A stretch of DNA of 64,000 nucleotides from Atherinomorus stipes (lineage: Eukaryota > Chordata > Actinopteri > Atheriniformes > Atherinidae), in assembly GCA_023101725.1 (NCBI GenBank), contig JALJCO010010235.1:186001-250000 (forward strand), in the 5' to 3' direction. A model generated the notes under the pieces. It did not search any database. It was not told where the DNA came from and saw nothing but the letters and a program-made list of their open reading frames with translations. Below, in pieces: positions 13,801 to 26,213 of the stretch (the stretch's first letter is position 1; each line of letters starts with the position of its first letter). The position numbers were made by a program, and so were the translations under genes.

Positions 13801-16800
13801 ACACCGCCAGTAGGCCGTCCGCCATTGCTTAGGGTACATATCTGTATATGTGTAATTAGAACAGATGAGAGTCAGACTATTTTTAACAATATCAAGGAAC
13901 TCTGGAAGGACCTGCACAATCTTTGTTGGAAACACGGTGGAAAACTTAAACTGTGGTAATAAGGGAATGAGACGATCACAGACATTTCTTTCATGAAGAT
14001 TTCTGCTGTCTGTGACAAAAGTGGACGGAGCTGCTGATGTTCATATCAGGAACCAATACCGGCCAATCAGAGAGCAGAGGAGGAATGATGCTGTCACAGC
14101 AGAGAAAACACTGGATTTTATTCCCAACAACAAAAACACAGTAAATTATGGTGAACACTCATTAATCTGACACTTTATTTCACGCATTTCTGATCCCGAA
14201 AATGACTCACTGAATAACACTGTCATGCTAGCTAATGCTAACAGAAACAGTTGTAGTGTTGCTGCAAGTTAATGATATTGTGAAATATAACATTATTTGC
14301 TCTGATCAGGGCAACATTGTGACCAGAAAATAAAAATAGTTCAGTTGAAAACACAAACGGATCACATAGACTGTGTCCTTTAGTTTCATCTGCAGGACAT
14401 GAGAAGGCTACGTGGTCTGTACAGTCCTTAAACAATAACAAAAGCCAAAAATGTAACAAAATAGAAAAGTTGGTGTATTTGTTTTTATCTTTTTTTAACC
14501 AACTTTGATAAGTAATACGATTTGCGTTTCATTCCAGTGTGGACTTGTCATTAAAATCAGTTTCTGGAGATGAATAATAGTTTACATAAATGCTCCGATG
14601 TGAAAATAATATGTCAGAATAACTTATAGATCTCCGGATAACATAAATATACTGTACATTATCATTACCTTAAATGACTGTGCAATGTTGCAAGTCCATA
14701 TATTTACGCTGCTTTCCATGTTGGAAGATACGAGGTAATTAGGACTAGAACCCTAAGCAATGGCGGCACCGCAAGATGGCGCAACACACAAAATACCCGT
14801 TGGATTATTCTACACACAAGGCTAAAGGAGCTGACTCACTTGAGGTGCCTCAGCATGTTAGAAGCACTGAGCAGCATGGCTGTGGGGTTGGCAATGTTCC
14901 TTCCTACAGCTTGTGCAAAGGGGTGGCGTGCACCCTGAATGGAGAGAAAAGAAAAGATACAGAGTATAATGTTATTTTCTGAGACCATCAAATTAAATTT
15001 GCACCCTTTTACTTTCATCTACACAAGAATAAATCATTCTAAAATAGACAACAGACTGATTAAGCTTTAAAATAGACAAAATCAATTTATAGGTTAAAGG
15101 AAACTTACAGTCTCAAAAACGGCATATTCTGCACTGTAGCTTTCCCCTGGAACAACTCCTGCTCCTCCCACCAGCCCTGCTGCCAGGTTATCAATAATGT
15201 TTCCGTACAAGTTGGGCATCACCAGCACATCAAACTGGTACGGGTTTTGAACCAGCTGCAGTAAAGACATACATGCAAGGACAGGGTCAGAGAAGAAATG
15301 TACAACTAAAACTCAATAAGCTGAGTTTATTTCACCAAATTGATTAACCATAATCGAGTTCAGGGAGGCAGAAAATACCTGCATGCAACAGTTGTCGATG
15401 ATTATGTTCTCATATTTGATTTTGGGGTAGAGCTCTGCCACCTCCGCGCAGCTCTGCAGAAACAGGCCATCGCCTAATTTCCTGAAATAAGACAGGTGAT
15501 GAGGATATTTGTGGCTGAAACGAGCAAACTCATGACCCAAATGAACACAGAATCAGAAGATCTGGATTTCAAAACCTCTGCAAAACAAAAAGGAAACTTC
15601 CTGGGATGCTCTTACATGATGTTGGCTTTGTGGACGGCCGTGACCTTCTTCCTGCCCTTCTTGGTGGCGTAGTCAAAGGCGAACTTGGCGATGCGTCGGG
15701 ATTTCTCTCTAGTGATTATCTTTAAACATTCGATCACACCAGTCACACTCTAACAAGAGAAGATACAACTTTATGAAGATGGAGAACAGAGGGAGAAAGT
15801 AGAACTATGAAACTACACAGTAAAGTCTGAGCATGTTTATTCTTGCTTCATGTCTGATGGAGCTTTCAGTACTTCTATGTCTCATGTATTTGGCTCTGTG
15901 TATCACTGCAAAGTGTTTGAAGTCTCAGCAGTAAAGCTGGTATGTCAGGCACACATTCACTTTGCACAAAGCAACAGAGAAAAACCTTGTCACTCGCCAT
16001 GTTTACATGGAGACTTTTTTTCCCTTTCAGATTGAAATAATTCCAAAATAAGATTTCAAGGCAGCTGTTTACATGAGAACTAATTCATTCCAATCTGGTG
16101 TGTACTTGCGCCAGACATGCACAGAATGATCTTACATCACGTTATTTATTAAAGACGGAGGTGCAAAAACTGATCGTAATTGTGGTTTCTGCAGGACTTT
16201 AATCCAGCAGCAGCTGATACTCATGCACTCCTACTGCAAACAACCAAGAGAAAAAGGAGCAGAGACAGAGTTTGAATTAAAACAAACTTTCTGCTGCTGA
16301 CCAGAGAATTTTGTTGTTCACCGCCATCTGTCAAAGTGAGTAAACATCACTCGTTGCAGGTTTACAGCAAGCCGAAGCATGTGCTTTAAGAATGCAACCT
16401 CACAACTTTCTGATTCGGCGTTTACATGATCCCACCATCGGTTTGGGGAAAGGAATATTACCCCTATGAAACCGAATGAAAATCCTTTCAGTTCAGCACT
16501 TTTCATTTGGATAAAGGCGTTTAATTTGATCATTTTCATTCCGATAGAGTTTTTAAACCAAAAGCAATCACTATATTTGGCTCCAAGTAAAGCAGCTCCT
16601 GTTAGCATCAGCTGGCATAACTGTGTTAGTAGTATTGATGACAAAAAGGTGCAAATGAGACTACCTCAGGTGGAGGACAATTGAAATAAAGATACAGCAG
16701 TTATACAGTCATTTCTAGTCTCGTAGACCACTCCAAATCACTTTATACAGCGAGCAACATGCTCACTACGTCCCTTCTTTGTCTGTGTAGTCTTACAGGC

Positions 16801-19800
16801 TAAAAAAATGCCTATTTTCCTCCAAGGACACAGGTCAGCTAGTCCAGACTAAACATGGAGAAGCAGCATTTAACTATTATCCTGCAAACAAGTGGAGATA
16901 AAACTTTAGACTAAACTAAAACTGAACTAAAACTGTAGAATATTTAAATCCAGGTTAAAAACATCGCTCTTTTCATTCACATTTGCAGGAAATCTCTACT
17001 ATCTTTTAACTTATCAAGACTGCTGTTTGCTTGTCATCGTTTTAGTTATGTTGTTATGGTTTTTGCACGCCCTTTAAAGGAGCTGTATCATGCTTTCCAA
17101 ATGTTCAAAAAAGTCAAATATAGGCATTAATAAGCTAGATATGTTCCCATCGTTACTATAGAAACTAATTTGGTGTTAAATATTAGTTTTTCGATGCATC
17201 TAATTTCCAACACGGAAGTAAGATGGCTGACTGTACTGAACCGCGGAGCTCTCGACCAATTGCAGCATGTTTTACGCCCATTTCATGACGTCGCCCCGGA
17301 AGAGACACTTATTCTGAAGGGTCACAGAATTGTCTGTAGCACCGGCACCGGCAGCTCTCATGTGGATGTTAGTAGTAAACATTGATGGATAATTACTCCG
17401 ATCGACGGGATAAAACAGACCAGCCTGTTATGGAGCTGTATGCGCGCGACCCAGAGTCTGATATGGAGTTTGAAGTACACGCAGTACCACAGAAGTACCA
17501 CAGAGACCCCTGACAAGCAAGTAATTTAGCGAACAAATCATAGGCTAACAGTTAGCGCTGAGCTAAGCAGCACTCACATGGATCTTGTAAACATTGATGG
17601 ATAATCGGACTCCGATCGACGGGATAAAACAGACCAGCCTGTTATGGAGCTGTATGCGCTCGACCCAGAGTCTGATATGGAGTTTGAAGTACACGCAGTA
17701 CCACAGAAGTACCACAGAGACCCCTGACAAGTAAGTAAATTAGCGAACAAATCATAGGCTAACAGTTAGCATTGAGCTGAGAGATGTGTTGACTCACCAG
17801 TGTTGTTGTCTGTCCATGCGCGTTTTTATAGTAGGAACTGCGTCATGTTTCAGAAGTAATCCCAGAGAAAAAAACACTTTACTGCCCGAGATTCATGAAG
17901 TTGTCAGGAGTGAAGTTCACACACAAAGTTGAGTTTTTTTTTTTTCCTGCTCCTGAGGTTATAATCCAACCACTTCTGGCAAGTCGATTCATCCACTACA
18001 ACAAATACACGCTGAACGTAACCACGCTGAACGTAACTGCATTTTCCCCAACTTGCTGTCCTCTAGAGCTTAAAAAAAAGAAAGAAAAAAAAAGGAAGAA
18101 AATTCTCCTGAACTCTGGAGCAAACGTCTGTTAGCTGATGGCTGCTTGTCTCTGAGGAAATCTTCCTGCAGGTGTTAGTTTCTTCCTCAGAGAGTGTGTA
18201 TAGGATTCTCTGAGTTTCTGTTCAACAGAGGGCGTCTTGCTACGATACTGAGCGTGCGCATTTGGACTTTCGTGATTGGTGCCACGTTCATACGTAACGC
18301 GGTGGGTAGTCAGCCGTTTGCAGGGAGGTAGCGCTTGGTTTAAATATTCATGTAGATTACTCAAATATGCATGAATGAAGAAAAATAACGATTTAAATCA
18401 TTTCTTGATGAGGAAATAACACACTGACATGCTGAAAAGCTCTTAAAAGTCCATTTTTCATGATAGGGCTCCTTTAAGTTATGTCTTAATAAGATTTGAG
18501 TTGTTTCCCTGTTTGTATTTCTTTTATATTCTCTATAAGGGCATGTCTTTATAGCTGTCTAAGATGGATTGTTTGAGATTGATTAAGAAATTGTTTTGTC
18601 ACAGGAGAAGATAGAAATATTAAACAACTAAGCAAACAAACTAAAAATATTTCAAAAGTGGTAACTGTATTGTTACTTTTATAAAGTTAATTGTGGTTTA
18701 CCTCGTGCTCCAGGGAGCTGTACTCTCCTTCAGTCTGCTCACGGATAATAACCAGGTCCAGATTGTTGTGCCGTGTGCTGTAGCCAGGCAAGCTGTTCAC
18801 ATGAACCACATTGGCAAACAGGTCCAGTTTACGCCTGGAGGATGAACGGAGATTTAGGTTAACTTCATAACACCACATCCACAAACAACTACTTTGTCCT
18901 TTAAAAAACAAACTTACCTTAGTTTCATCTCATATGAGGCCAGCTCCCCTTTAAACTCCATTGGTGCATGAATTTTTCCTATATCACACAAAAACATTTT
19001 TTATCCTTAAAAGTCTCACTTTAATCCAAAACACTTTATTACAAACTTTAATTTGACAATAAGTTTTAAATAAGTAAAGGAATAATCAAAGAGTAAGTAA
19101 ATCTACCCTTTAGAGCCACTCTGTTGTTTCTCATTGATGTCAACACCTGATCCAGTTTCTCCTCACTGGCCATATTCTGCACCTCACTCAGATGGAACTC
19201 TTCAAATTCCACAGGGACATCACCTGCCTTAAAACAGAGGGGGAAAAGATGAAAATTCAATTTTAAATAATTTTTTTTTTTTAAAAAGAAAGAAGAACAA
19301 AACAAAAAACAATCAGCAAAAAAACCTATGCCAGTCAGTTCTGGTTTATCATTTAGTAAAAACAAACAAACTAAACAAACAAAAGCCTAAATGAGGTAAC
19401 TAAAAGAATCCAAGACAATGAAGAGTATGGGAAAACTAAAATCTGAATAATTCTGTAAGAAGTCGGGATGCACTGATACCACATTTTTTCAAACCAATAA
19501 CAAGTACTAACATCAAGTACAAAACTATCCATTGATATGAGTTCTAATAAATCCCGTTACAGTTCACATCATAGGGATCATCCTCCATAATAAAATATAA
19601 ATAAGGACAATGAAGTGTTTTTGGTTGATTATGTTCACAACTGTGACTCGGCACCTACAAACCAAAATATGTTCCTTTTGCTGAGATAATGCCAAATTAT
19701 TCATCTTTAACTAGCTCCAGTAGTAAGTTTGTTTCTGGAAAACCAATGCTAAAAATTAGGAATCTCCTGACACCGATGCTGGTATCAGCATTCGCTCTGA

Positions 19801-22800
19801 TACTGGCCTATTTTTCAGTACTTGTCAAACACTCGCTCAACTGCCATTAGACGATGCAGTTGTAAATGTTGTGGTAAGCTAACAGAGCAGCAACATGTCC
19901 GCATCACACTTGAGCATTCAAAAAAAAAAAAAAAAAAAAAAAACCTTTAACTTTTTCCTAAGAGGCCACTGAAAAGGCTTAGCCCCTCACAGACAGAAAT
20001 ACACAATATTTCTATTTTCACTTCTACAGTTTCTGACATTTGTGTGGTACTGAAAGCTACAGGTTACTTGTATTGTGTAGCGCTACATGTAGCATGTTGA
20101 TTCAAGAAAGATGTTTAATTTTATTTATTTCATATTATCAGCCCATGCATAGATTGCCCTGGCTAAACCTGAGATGTTAAAAGTGAAATCTGGGGTAGTG
20201 GTGTCATGTTTGTACAGAGAATGTGCTGAAACAAATTAAAAAATCATTTGAATTTGCTCTTATTATTAATTACTTGTACTCGTACTTGTAGTTGTGTTGG
20301 GACATAATTATTAATCTCTTGGCATTAACATGTTAGTTTTGTGAATAATATTTTTCACATTGGTACTGGGTTGTGTAGTATTGGAACATTTTTATGAATA
20401 CCAGGTACAAGGACATGCGCATAGCATTGGACCAACACCCATTACTTGCATCCCTTGTAAAGAGGTTTATTCCTTATTTTCATTATCGCCAGCTCTACTG
20501 TTAATACACACAATATGTTTTGTAAGCATACAAGAGACAAGGAAAAGGAAACACTAACTATTCCTCCTCCGTCCTTGCACAGCGTACCTTGAAGACTTCC
20601 TTGACAGCAGTCATCAGCTCAGGCCCCACTCCATCCCCAGGAACCATTGTGACCTTGAAGGTACCATCAGCACGGGCTGGTGGGGTCTCTGAGCTACAGA
20701 GACAAGCCGACACACTTAGCGGTCGAGAGGCCAGCTGCTGCCACCTGGGGCCTCCGAGACCCTGAAAACGTTGACAAACAGAATTACAAACCAGATTCTG
20801 GAATATCACATGCAAGTACAAACTGTCCTGTTCTGTCATATTCCTCATTAAAATGTAGTCACGCAGTCCTCAACCTAGTCCATATAAAAAACCCAATAGC
20901 AACAACAAACATCTTCAAAATTATTCTTAAACTATCAAAGAAAGGGCTAAATTCACAAGTTACTCAGATGACATGAAATTTAAAAAGTAATAATAAATTA
21001 AATTAAATTATAACTTCGAGAAATAAGATATTGCTTTTGAATTGTGGTTGGAAATAACAATTTAACAAAAACAAACAAACTGTTCCAGACATATTACAAC
21101 ACCTTCCTCATAAACAGTGGACCACAATACCTGTCAACAGGTGCAGAAGTCCAACTGACAGTTAAAGGAAACACCTGATTGCCTTAAAGTGTAGTTCATC
21201 AAAATTTTAGTTTGAGTCCCATCATGCTTGTTTACTATTTTATTGTTTGTTTGTTTTTAATATTTCTGTGTAACCACAATTCAAAATCAGTCATGATTTT
21301 CATAAATTTTTATTCATTATTTTTTTTTGTAATTTCCAACTAATTTCACTGACAGCTGATTTTTTTTTCTGTCTTTAATTGGGGGGGGGGTTAATCATTT
21401 TGAGGACGACTGTGCATTTACAAACAGATTAGAACGAACCTATCATTTTAAATGTACTATTTTTCCCTCATGCTCATCATGAAGAAAAGAAAAGTGTTGA
21501 TGAATCCTCAACTTGCATCTAGCTTGAAAGGCAAACAAACATATGGTGCCAGTGGTCTAAATAGTTTAGGCATATCTGAAAATAAACATATTTGCTTGGG
21601 CTTATGAAAAAAAAAAAACGAGGAAATAATTACTTATTTCAGAGGGGTAAGAGTAAGCGTTATTTAATCATCTGTTTAATTTTAGAGACCTGGAGTCATA
21701 AATGGTTCATCCGTTACCACTATAAAAACTTATTTGGCTGTATTTAAAGCATCTGCACCGGTCATTACGTTTTTGCATAATCAATGCAAATGTTTTGTTT
21801 TAAGCTATATACGCCTCAAATATCTGGACATGTTGGGCATAGAAATTAAAACATTTTTTAAGACAACATTTTGGAAAACTGGAGTTTTTTAGTATTTTTA
21901 GAGATGCAAGACATTATCAGACCAGTACTGCCATTATTCACTCTAAAACTGAATATCGATATCAGCTGATATCGACCTGATATAATTAATCAATATACAA
22001 CAGGTGCTGTTTGGTGATGAACTACCAGATTTGCAGCAGAACTAGTTTCTAATCTTCACAAGAAATGAATATTAGATATCGGTATCAGTTATCGCCCATA
22101 TGAGTTGCAAATTTCAGCATATTGGATATCAGCCAAAACTCCAATATTGTAAATCCTTAAGTACTTTCAGATATTTTGCAAGCGAAACAATTAACAGAAA
22201 TATCAATGATGGAAACAATTTTAGTCCTAGTTTTTGAATGTAGGACTATTCCCTCCTCTCTTTTTGATTCATTTAATTGTGCCACAACTCCACAGATTAC
22301 CTGAAGATGGAACAAAAAGGTAGTTTCTAAAAATGCATTTAAATAAAGCTGTGAATATTTTATAGGCAGACGCACAATGCTGGCCTGAATAGAATGATTC
22401 TGAATAGCATGTGAATTACATCCGTATGCCCTTTAGTTAAACAGTATATGATGATTGTTGTGTTTGTAGTTTATCCTTACATGTGTTTTTTGTTTATTTG
22501 TGTATAGTGTGTATGCTGACTGAGCTGGTGCCTGTCTTGACCACAGAAAGTTGACCCAAAAAAAACAAAAAACATGCATACGTCTTGATATTTTTACATC
22601 CCCAGTTAAGCAATGACGATGTCAAAGAGAGAAAATGAAAACTGATATGAAAAAAATGAATGAGTGCTGATGTTTTACCCCACTAGGATTAAATTAATGA
22701 TCAGTTCACTGAGTACAGTCATTTAAGAACCGCTGCTTTATGTCACTCCTGCCTAAAAACAGTCATACTGACTGCAGAGTTAAGCAGGGATGCTCCCTTC

Positions 22801-23391
22801 AAGCCTGTTGGCTTGTGTTGCTCAGATAAGCAGCAGCAGGGAGGTTTTAACCGCCTCAGGATTTCCAACCTTGGCAGCTAAGCCACTTATGCTAGCCTAA
22901 AGACACGCTATGTACCTGGTAAAGTTGGCTTGCTTGACGTTTATCTACTGACTGAGAAGTCGACCATAACTTTTAGCTTCTCGTACATAATTCGCTGCAG
23001 AAAAAGAAATGTTATTAGACTACTATTTATTTATTTATTTATCAATCGTCCATGAGGTAGAGGCTTGCGGTAGCAACCAGTTACTGTAATGCTACATGTC
23101 AGTGTCTCAGACAGCTTTTAGTCAGCTAATACAAACAGTGTCTATAAGTTTAACATTATAGGGGAGGGTGAGGGGGGAAATGAGCAAGGGGGGGGATGAA
23201 AAAAGGGAGGTAGAAGAAAAAGAAGACGAGGGAGAGGAAGCGCGGGTGGAGGGGGGTGATCCAAAAGACAAAAAGTGCCCCCTACCTTAAACGGCTCAAC
23301 GGCTGATTTATTTAATCAGTTAGTCTTAAAACATCATTTGTACACTAACCTTGACCAATGTTCCTAAGCTTCCTCTCAAGGCGGCCGCCAT
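7739..23391 (-). CDS. idh3b: Isocitrate dehydrogenase [NAD] subunit beta, mitochondrial (spliced gene)
   Basis: The beta subunit is a non-catalytic, structural/regulatory part of the matrix NAD-dependent isocitrate dehydrogenase of the TCA cycle (alpha2-beta-gamma). Coding exons, minus strand: 23350-23391, 20588-20761, 19107-19227, 18918-18978, 18702-18834, 15616-15749, 15379-15481, 15109-15255, 14840-14934, 13590-13650, then either 10722-10811 or 7739-7816. All junctions are GT-AG and keep frame, giving 386 or 382 residues, the usual size. Residues 1 to about 35 are rich in Arg, Ala and Ser without acids, as in a mitochondrial presequence. Visible signatures: GDGVGPEL (56-63), [35 protein letters not shown] and NLYGNIIDN (271-279). 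In catalytic alpha subunits the last motif has Asp where this protein has Asn, which supports beta. The introns are loaded with transposons. Confidence 0.97.
8299..8993. mobile_element. hAT-like non-autonomous element nested in the CCGTATTTTCC repeat
   Basis: Ends are inverted repeats: TAGGGATGCACAATAT on the left, and ATTGTGCATCCTTA on the right. The flanking 8-mers are CGTATCTC (8291-8298) and CACATTTG (8994-9001). Each differs by three bases from CATATTTT, the sequence found at the matching point of the intact relative near 28616, so they fit a decayed 8-bp target duplication. No coding sequence. It carries a further element inside. Confidence 0.8.
8490..8864. mobile_element. Third-level nested element with TAGGGGTG ends
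   Basis: Begins TAGGGGTGAGAAAAAATATT and ends in the inverted form AATATTGTTCCCCACCCCTA. The inside holds two similar blocks with GCTGATATCACATTGACATT-like sequence (near 8540 and 8668). No clear target duplication found. Non-coding. Confidence 0.65.
9337..9790. mobile_element. TA-flanked MITE, family A, copy 2
   Basis: Starts CAGTTGTCCTCAAAATTATT after TA (9335-9336), ends TTTTGAGGATGAC before TA (9791-9792). Its core has AACAGTGGACCAGCATACCT followed by an imperfect palindrome near 9523. The uninterrupted relative of the host repeat shows a single TA at the matching point (near 28947), the state before insertion. Confidence 0.9.
10722..10811 (-). CDS. idh3b: idh3b alternative last coding exon, proximal version
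   Basis: After a CCCCAG acceptor this exon encodes 29 residues, starting [15 protein letters not shown] and ending NLRHRPIH before TGA. Same phase and same opening pattern (VRT-DLGGY-T) as the distal exon at 7739-7816, with a diverged tail. Splicing exon 10 to it predicts 386 residues. I find no AATAAA close behind it; the nearest on the minus strand is at 10113-10118. The exon may therefore have a long 3' UTR, or it may be spliced onwards with its stop codon used first. Confidence 0.88.
   Translation of the reverse strand, partial: VRTRDLGGYSTTGDFVHAVVENLRHRPIH
11652..12751. mobile_element. Nested element with GGGGTGTAA ends
   Basis: Left end GGGGTGTAAATC, right end the inverted TTACACCCCTATT. 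Comparison with the relative at 41561 shows this is foreign to the host element. The flanks AGACACGA and AAACACCA (6 of 8) may be a decayed 8-bp duplication. It contains a TA-type MITE and, near 12551-12660, a short repeat starting AACTTAACTCAACTTTATTT that is common in fish. Confidence 0.65.
12027..12538. mobile_element. Family A core with different terminal repeats
   Basis: The interior matches the family A MITEs (TTTAGTGAAATAAAATATTG near 12142, AGTGGACCAAAATACCTGTC near 12250). The last 40 or so bases on each side differ: CCAAAAGTTTGGGATCACTT on the left and the inverted AGTGATCCCAAACTTTTGAC on the right. The right end is followed by TA (12539-12540). Possibly a distinct subfamily using another transposase. 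Confidence 0.8.
13803..14784. mobile_element. Unclassified terminal-inverted-repeat element in idh3b intron 9
   Basis: A perfect 17-bp inverted repeat, CCGCCATTGCTTAGGGT, lies at 13819-13835 and 14750-14766. The similarity continues outwards in weaker form for about 18 more bases on each side, including a GCAAGATGGCGC-like stretch on the right. The interior of about 0.9 kb is non-coding. I could not settle a target duplication. Confidence 0.65.
17078..18473. mobile_element. TTAA-flanked element with inverted ends
   Basis: Flanked by TTAA on both sides (17074-17077, 18474-18477). The left end AGGAGCTGTATCATG pairs with the right end CATGATAGGGCTCCT. TTAA duplications are typical of piggyBac and Kolobok elements; which applies is unknown. 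It lies in idh3b intron 5 and contains a tandem duplication with a small open frame. Confidence 0.75.
17362..17783 (+). repeat. Two-copy tandem duplication, period 212 bp, inside the TTAA element
   Basis: Two nearly identical units share the blocks GATCGACGGGATAAAACAGA, GGAGCTGTATGCGC and TACCACAGAGACCCCTGACA. Equivalent start codons lie 212 bp apart (17385 and 17597). Unit 1 keeps a 42-residue frame at 17385-17513 (begins [10 protein letters not shown], acidic middle PESDMEFE). Unit 2 has an extra base just after the start, which shifts the frame. The peptide has the look of the N-terminal exon of a transposon protein, but I cannot assign it to a family. Confidence 0.75.
20906..21412. mobile_element. 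TA-type MITE, family A, copy 3
   Basis: The left end ATCTTCAAAATTATTC is degenerate, and the right end TTTTGAGGACGACTG is clear. The core AACAGTGGACCACAATACCT is followed by a CCTGTCAACAGG-type palindrome near 21135. The flanking TA has decayed on both sides. It sits in the first intron of idh3b. Confidence 0.8.
21899..22159. mobile_element. Short hAT-like element
   Basis: Left end TAGAGATGCAAGACATTATC, right end CCAATATTGTAAATCCTTA. The flanking octamers AGTATTTT (21891-21898) and AGTACTTT (22160-22167) agree at 7 of 8 positions. The interior has several GATATC-rich stretches. Non-coding. Located in idh3b intron 1. Confidence 0.8.
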
Positions 23392-23674
23392 CGTCCCAGA
23401 GATTCAGCAGCTGTACTTCTTCTTCTGTGGTGCTGCAGTGGAGCAGTATGCGCCGACTAAAGAACAACAGTGACCCCAGCTGGCCATTTAGCATACGACA
23501 TGCAAGGCGGGGAAACACTTTGCATGAGATGACATGCAGTTACTTGCCTTTTATTAGCCTTGGTTATATATTAGGAAAGCGGATGCACATGCTTTTGGCT
23601 CGGTGAATGTCTTGCTCCAAGAAATTACTTTTTTTTTTTTAACCACCTACCCATCTTTCCTCATGTCACCGTTT

Positions 23675-23845
23675 TCTTTCTGCAAAGGTGCGCCCTACGA
23701 GGGGCTGCTTGACCACGGTCTGCCTGATCCTGTCTTGTTATGGGTTTTTTTTGTTTGTTTTTTTTGTCTGTGTGTCTTGGACGGGTTGTACTGAAACATG
23801 AATTTCCCCTCGGGGATCAATAAAGTATCTCTTTCTTTGACCAGA
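23675..23845 (+). mobile_element. 3' tail of a non-LTR retrotransposon
   Basis: The stretch ending GAATTTCCCCTCGGGGATCA followed by ATAAAGTATCTCTTTC is the typical 3' end of a common fish LINE group. No reverse transcriptase part is attached on this side. Confidence 0.6.
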
Positions 23846-23994
23846 TGACGGATACATTATAACAAAATAGTGGATTCAAATGTTTTTCTATTGTTATTCT
23901 AATCAGTTAAAAATAATTAAATTAATACAATCAGCATTTCAAGAAAAAAAAAATAGACAGAAATAAAACAAAATTATATACAATCTAGAAAATG

Positions 23995-24142
<148 letters not shown>

Positions 24143-24299
24143 GTGCGCTAATGCAGATGGTCAGATATCCAGGGACTACTAGCCTCCCCCCTGAGGTGTG
24201 AGTGAAAAAGAACTAAATCTGTGTGCAGGATATGTGGGCCATCTTTCTGCATCTAGAAGTAAAAATGTCTGTACAAGTGGGGAGGTTGCTCTCAACAAT

Positions 24300-24690
24300 C
24301 ATCTGAGCCACTTTCACCCCCCCCCTGTGCAGACACCTCCTCTCTGCTGCAGAGCAGCTGCTGTGCCACACAGAGATGCTTTAACAGCAAAATCTCCACC
24401 ACACATGTGGAAGGAGGTCAAGACGGCAGACTCTCAGTCCAACATTCCTCAGTCTTCTGGGGTGGTCCAGGCGCTCGTGAGCCTTCCTAGCCAGATAGGA
24501 GGTGTTGTGCTACCTGGTGAGGTCCTTGCTAAGGTGGACCTCCAGGTCCCTGAAGCTGGAAACCACTTCCACAGCTCCTCCTCTGATGTTCTGAGGAGGG
24601 TGATGCTGATTGGGTTTCCTGAAATTCACAATTATCTCATTGGTTTTCTTCACATTTGAAATTAAATAAACAAATAAAATGAAAAATACT
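24300..24690 (-). pseudogene. LINE reverse-transcriptase C-terminal fragment
   Basis: On the minus strand the frame reads KKTNEIIVNFRKP, then VEVVSSFRDLEVHLSKDLT, then a frame break and remnants such as ARKAHERL. This order (KT-E-VDFR, then V-SFK-LGV-I-DL) is the segment after the catalytic core in LINE reverse transcriptases of the L2/CR1 type. The fragment is short, frameshifted and lacks the catalytic motif, so it is dead. Confidence 0.75.
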
Positions 24691-26213
24691 TTAGTTTCGC
24701 AATCCCAAAAGGAAATTGCAAAAAAACAAACAAACAAAACAAAGAAAAAAAAAAAAAAAACCCTGAAAATAAAAATACCCATGGGCCTCAGTTTAGACGT
24801 CAGTTATATCAAAAAAGTAGTTTTCTATTTTCTATAAACCTTTTCTATTTTCTTTTAAAAGAAAAAAAATGCGGAATGCCAATGTACTTCTGTTTATTTT
24901 GTTTTTAATTATCTACAAAAAACTAATTAAATGTAATTAAATGAAATGCTAAATGATGAGTTTTCCCCTTCCTACCGTGCGCGCATCATAGAATTTTTGT
25001 GATGTCTGATAGAAAGGTTAAATTCCATACCAAAAGGAGTTAACCTTTACCGTATAGAAACTCTGTTAAGTCCAGTTATTCATTTTTTCATTTGGTGTGT
25101 GTGTCTGTGTGTGTGGCACTCCTATAGCTCCATAATAAACCAGACAGTTTACAGTCCAGGTCATTCTACACTTGTTAACTCTCACTTGTAGCATATAACC
25201 ACTGTCCAGGCACACATCAAACAAAGATGGAGGTGTTGCCCTCTGCACTTTCTCTCTTTTGGACATTAAGATGTCCAAAGTTTGGACATTAAAAAAAAAT
25301 GTCGGTGCAAAATACAGTTATACGGGCTTGTTTCTTTCAGGGGGCCTAGGCTGATGCAACATATGGCCCTTTGAGCATACCAGGTATTTGTTTTCAAGGT
25401 TGTTGAATTGAGCTCAGAGGGTCTGAAATATCATGTGCTTAGGATGCACTTTTTTTTTCTTTCTTTTTTTTTTTTTTTTACAGCCCCTCTGCACCAGGGA
25501 TTCTCTATATTGCCTATGACTAATTGTCTTCACATTTTAACACATTTGCTAATGCATGCTGGAGAGGTTCATATTCTAAAATGAGCCTGTCCCAAATAGG
25601 TTGGGGATTCCCTGTACTATTCCAGGCAGGTGACGCTTTCTACTGATACACAAGATGACACAGGATTTTTAAAAAGCGATTGTGAGATTGCAATTCAGAG
25701 AGTTAGGTCGGCTCATGCATTAAATCAGCATTTACATTTTGATACAATTAATTTGGTTATTTATTTGGCTTTTCCGAGCCTGAGACAAGTTTCATATTTG
25801 ATGCCCTGAGTTTAGTCTCTTAGGTCATTCTCCCATTGCCAAATGTATAACCATTTGAAAGGTATAAGCCACCTGTTTGTTGTTGTTTTTTTTCTCCAAA
25901 TTATTATGCCAAAAAAAAAGACTTGAAAATGATTTAAAAGATTTTGTTAATGCATTTTTGGTCTTAAGTGCTGGCTTTATTTTCATAAAGGTAATAAAAG
26001 AAAGTCTGTTAGATGAAAGTCTGTGACTGAATTCTGTCAGCCACCAGAGGCTGAAACTTGCCTTCAATTTCGCCTCGTCATTTGACTGCTGGAACTTTAA
26101 TTGGTACGGCAAGTTTACCCTGGAGCCTGAAAGACCATGTTTAGGTGAAATTTATCCCAATACTTGTCGCGTGCGGCTACTGGCTGACAGCTGCGGCGTA
26201 GAATCTGAGTTTA

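Noticed and set aside
16318..16684. Frames of 108 and 72 codons in idh3b intron 5
   Set aside because: Antisense to each other, no known domain, and intronic; most likely chance or decayed repeat.
19466..19810. Possible further hAT-like copy (GGGATGCACTGATACC... GATACTGGCC)
   Set aside because: Only the left end is readable; no matching right end or target duplication was found.
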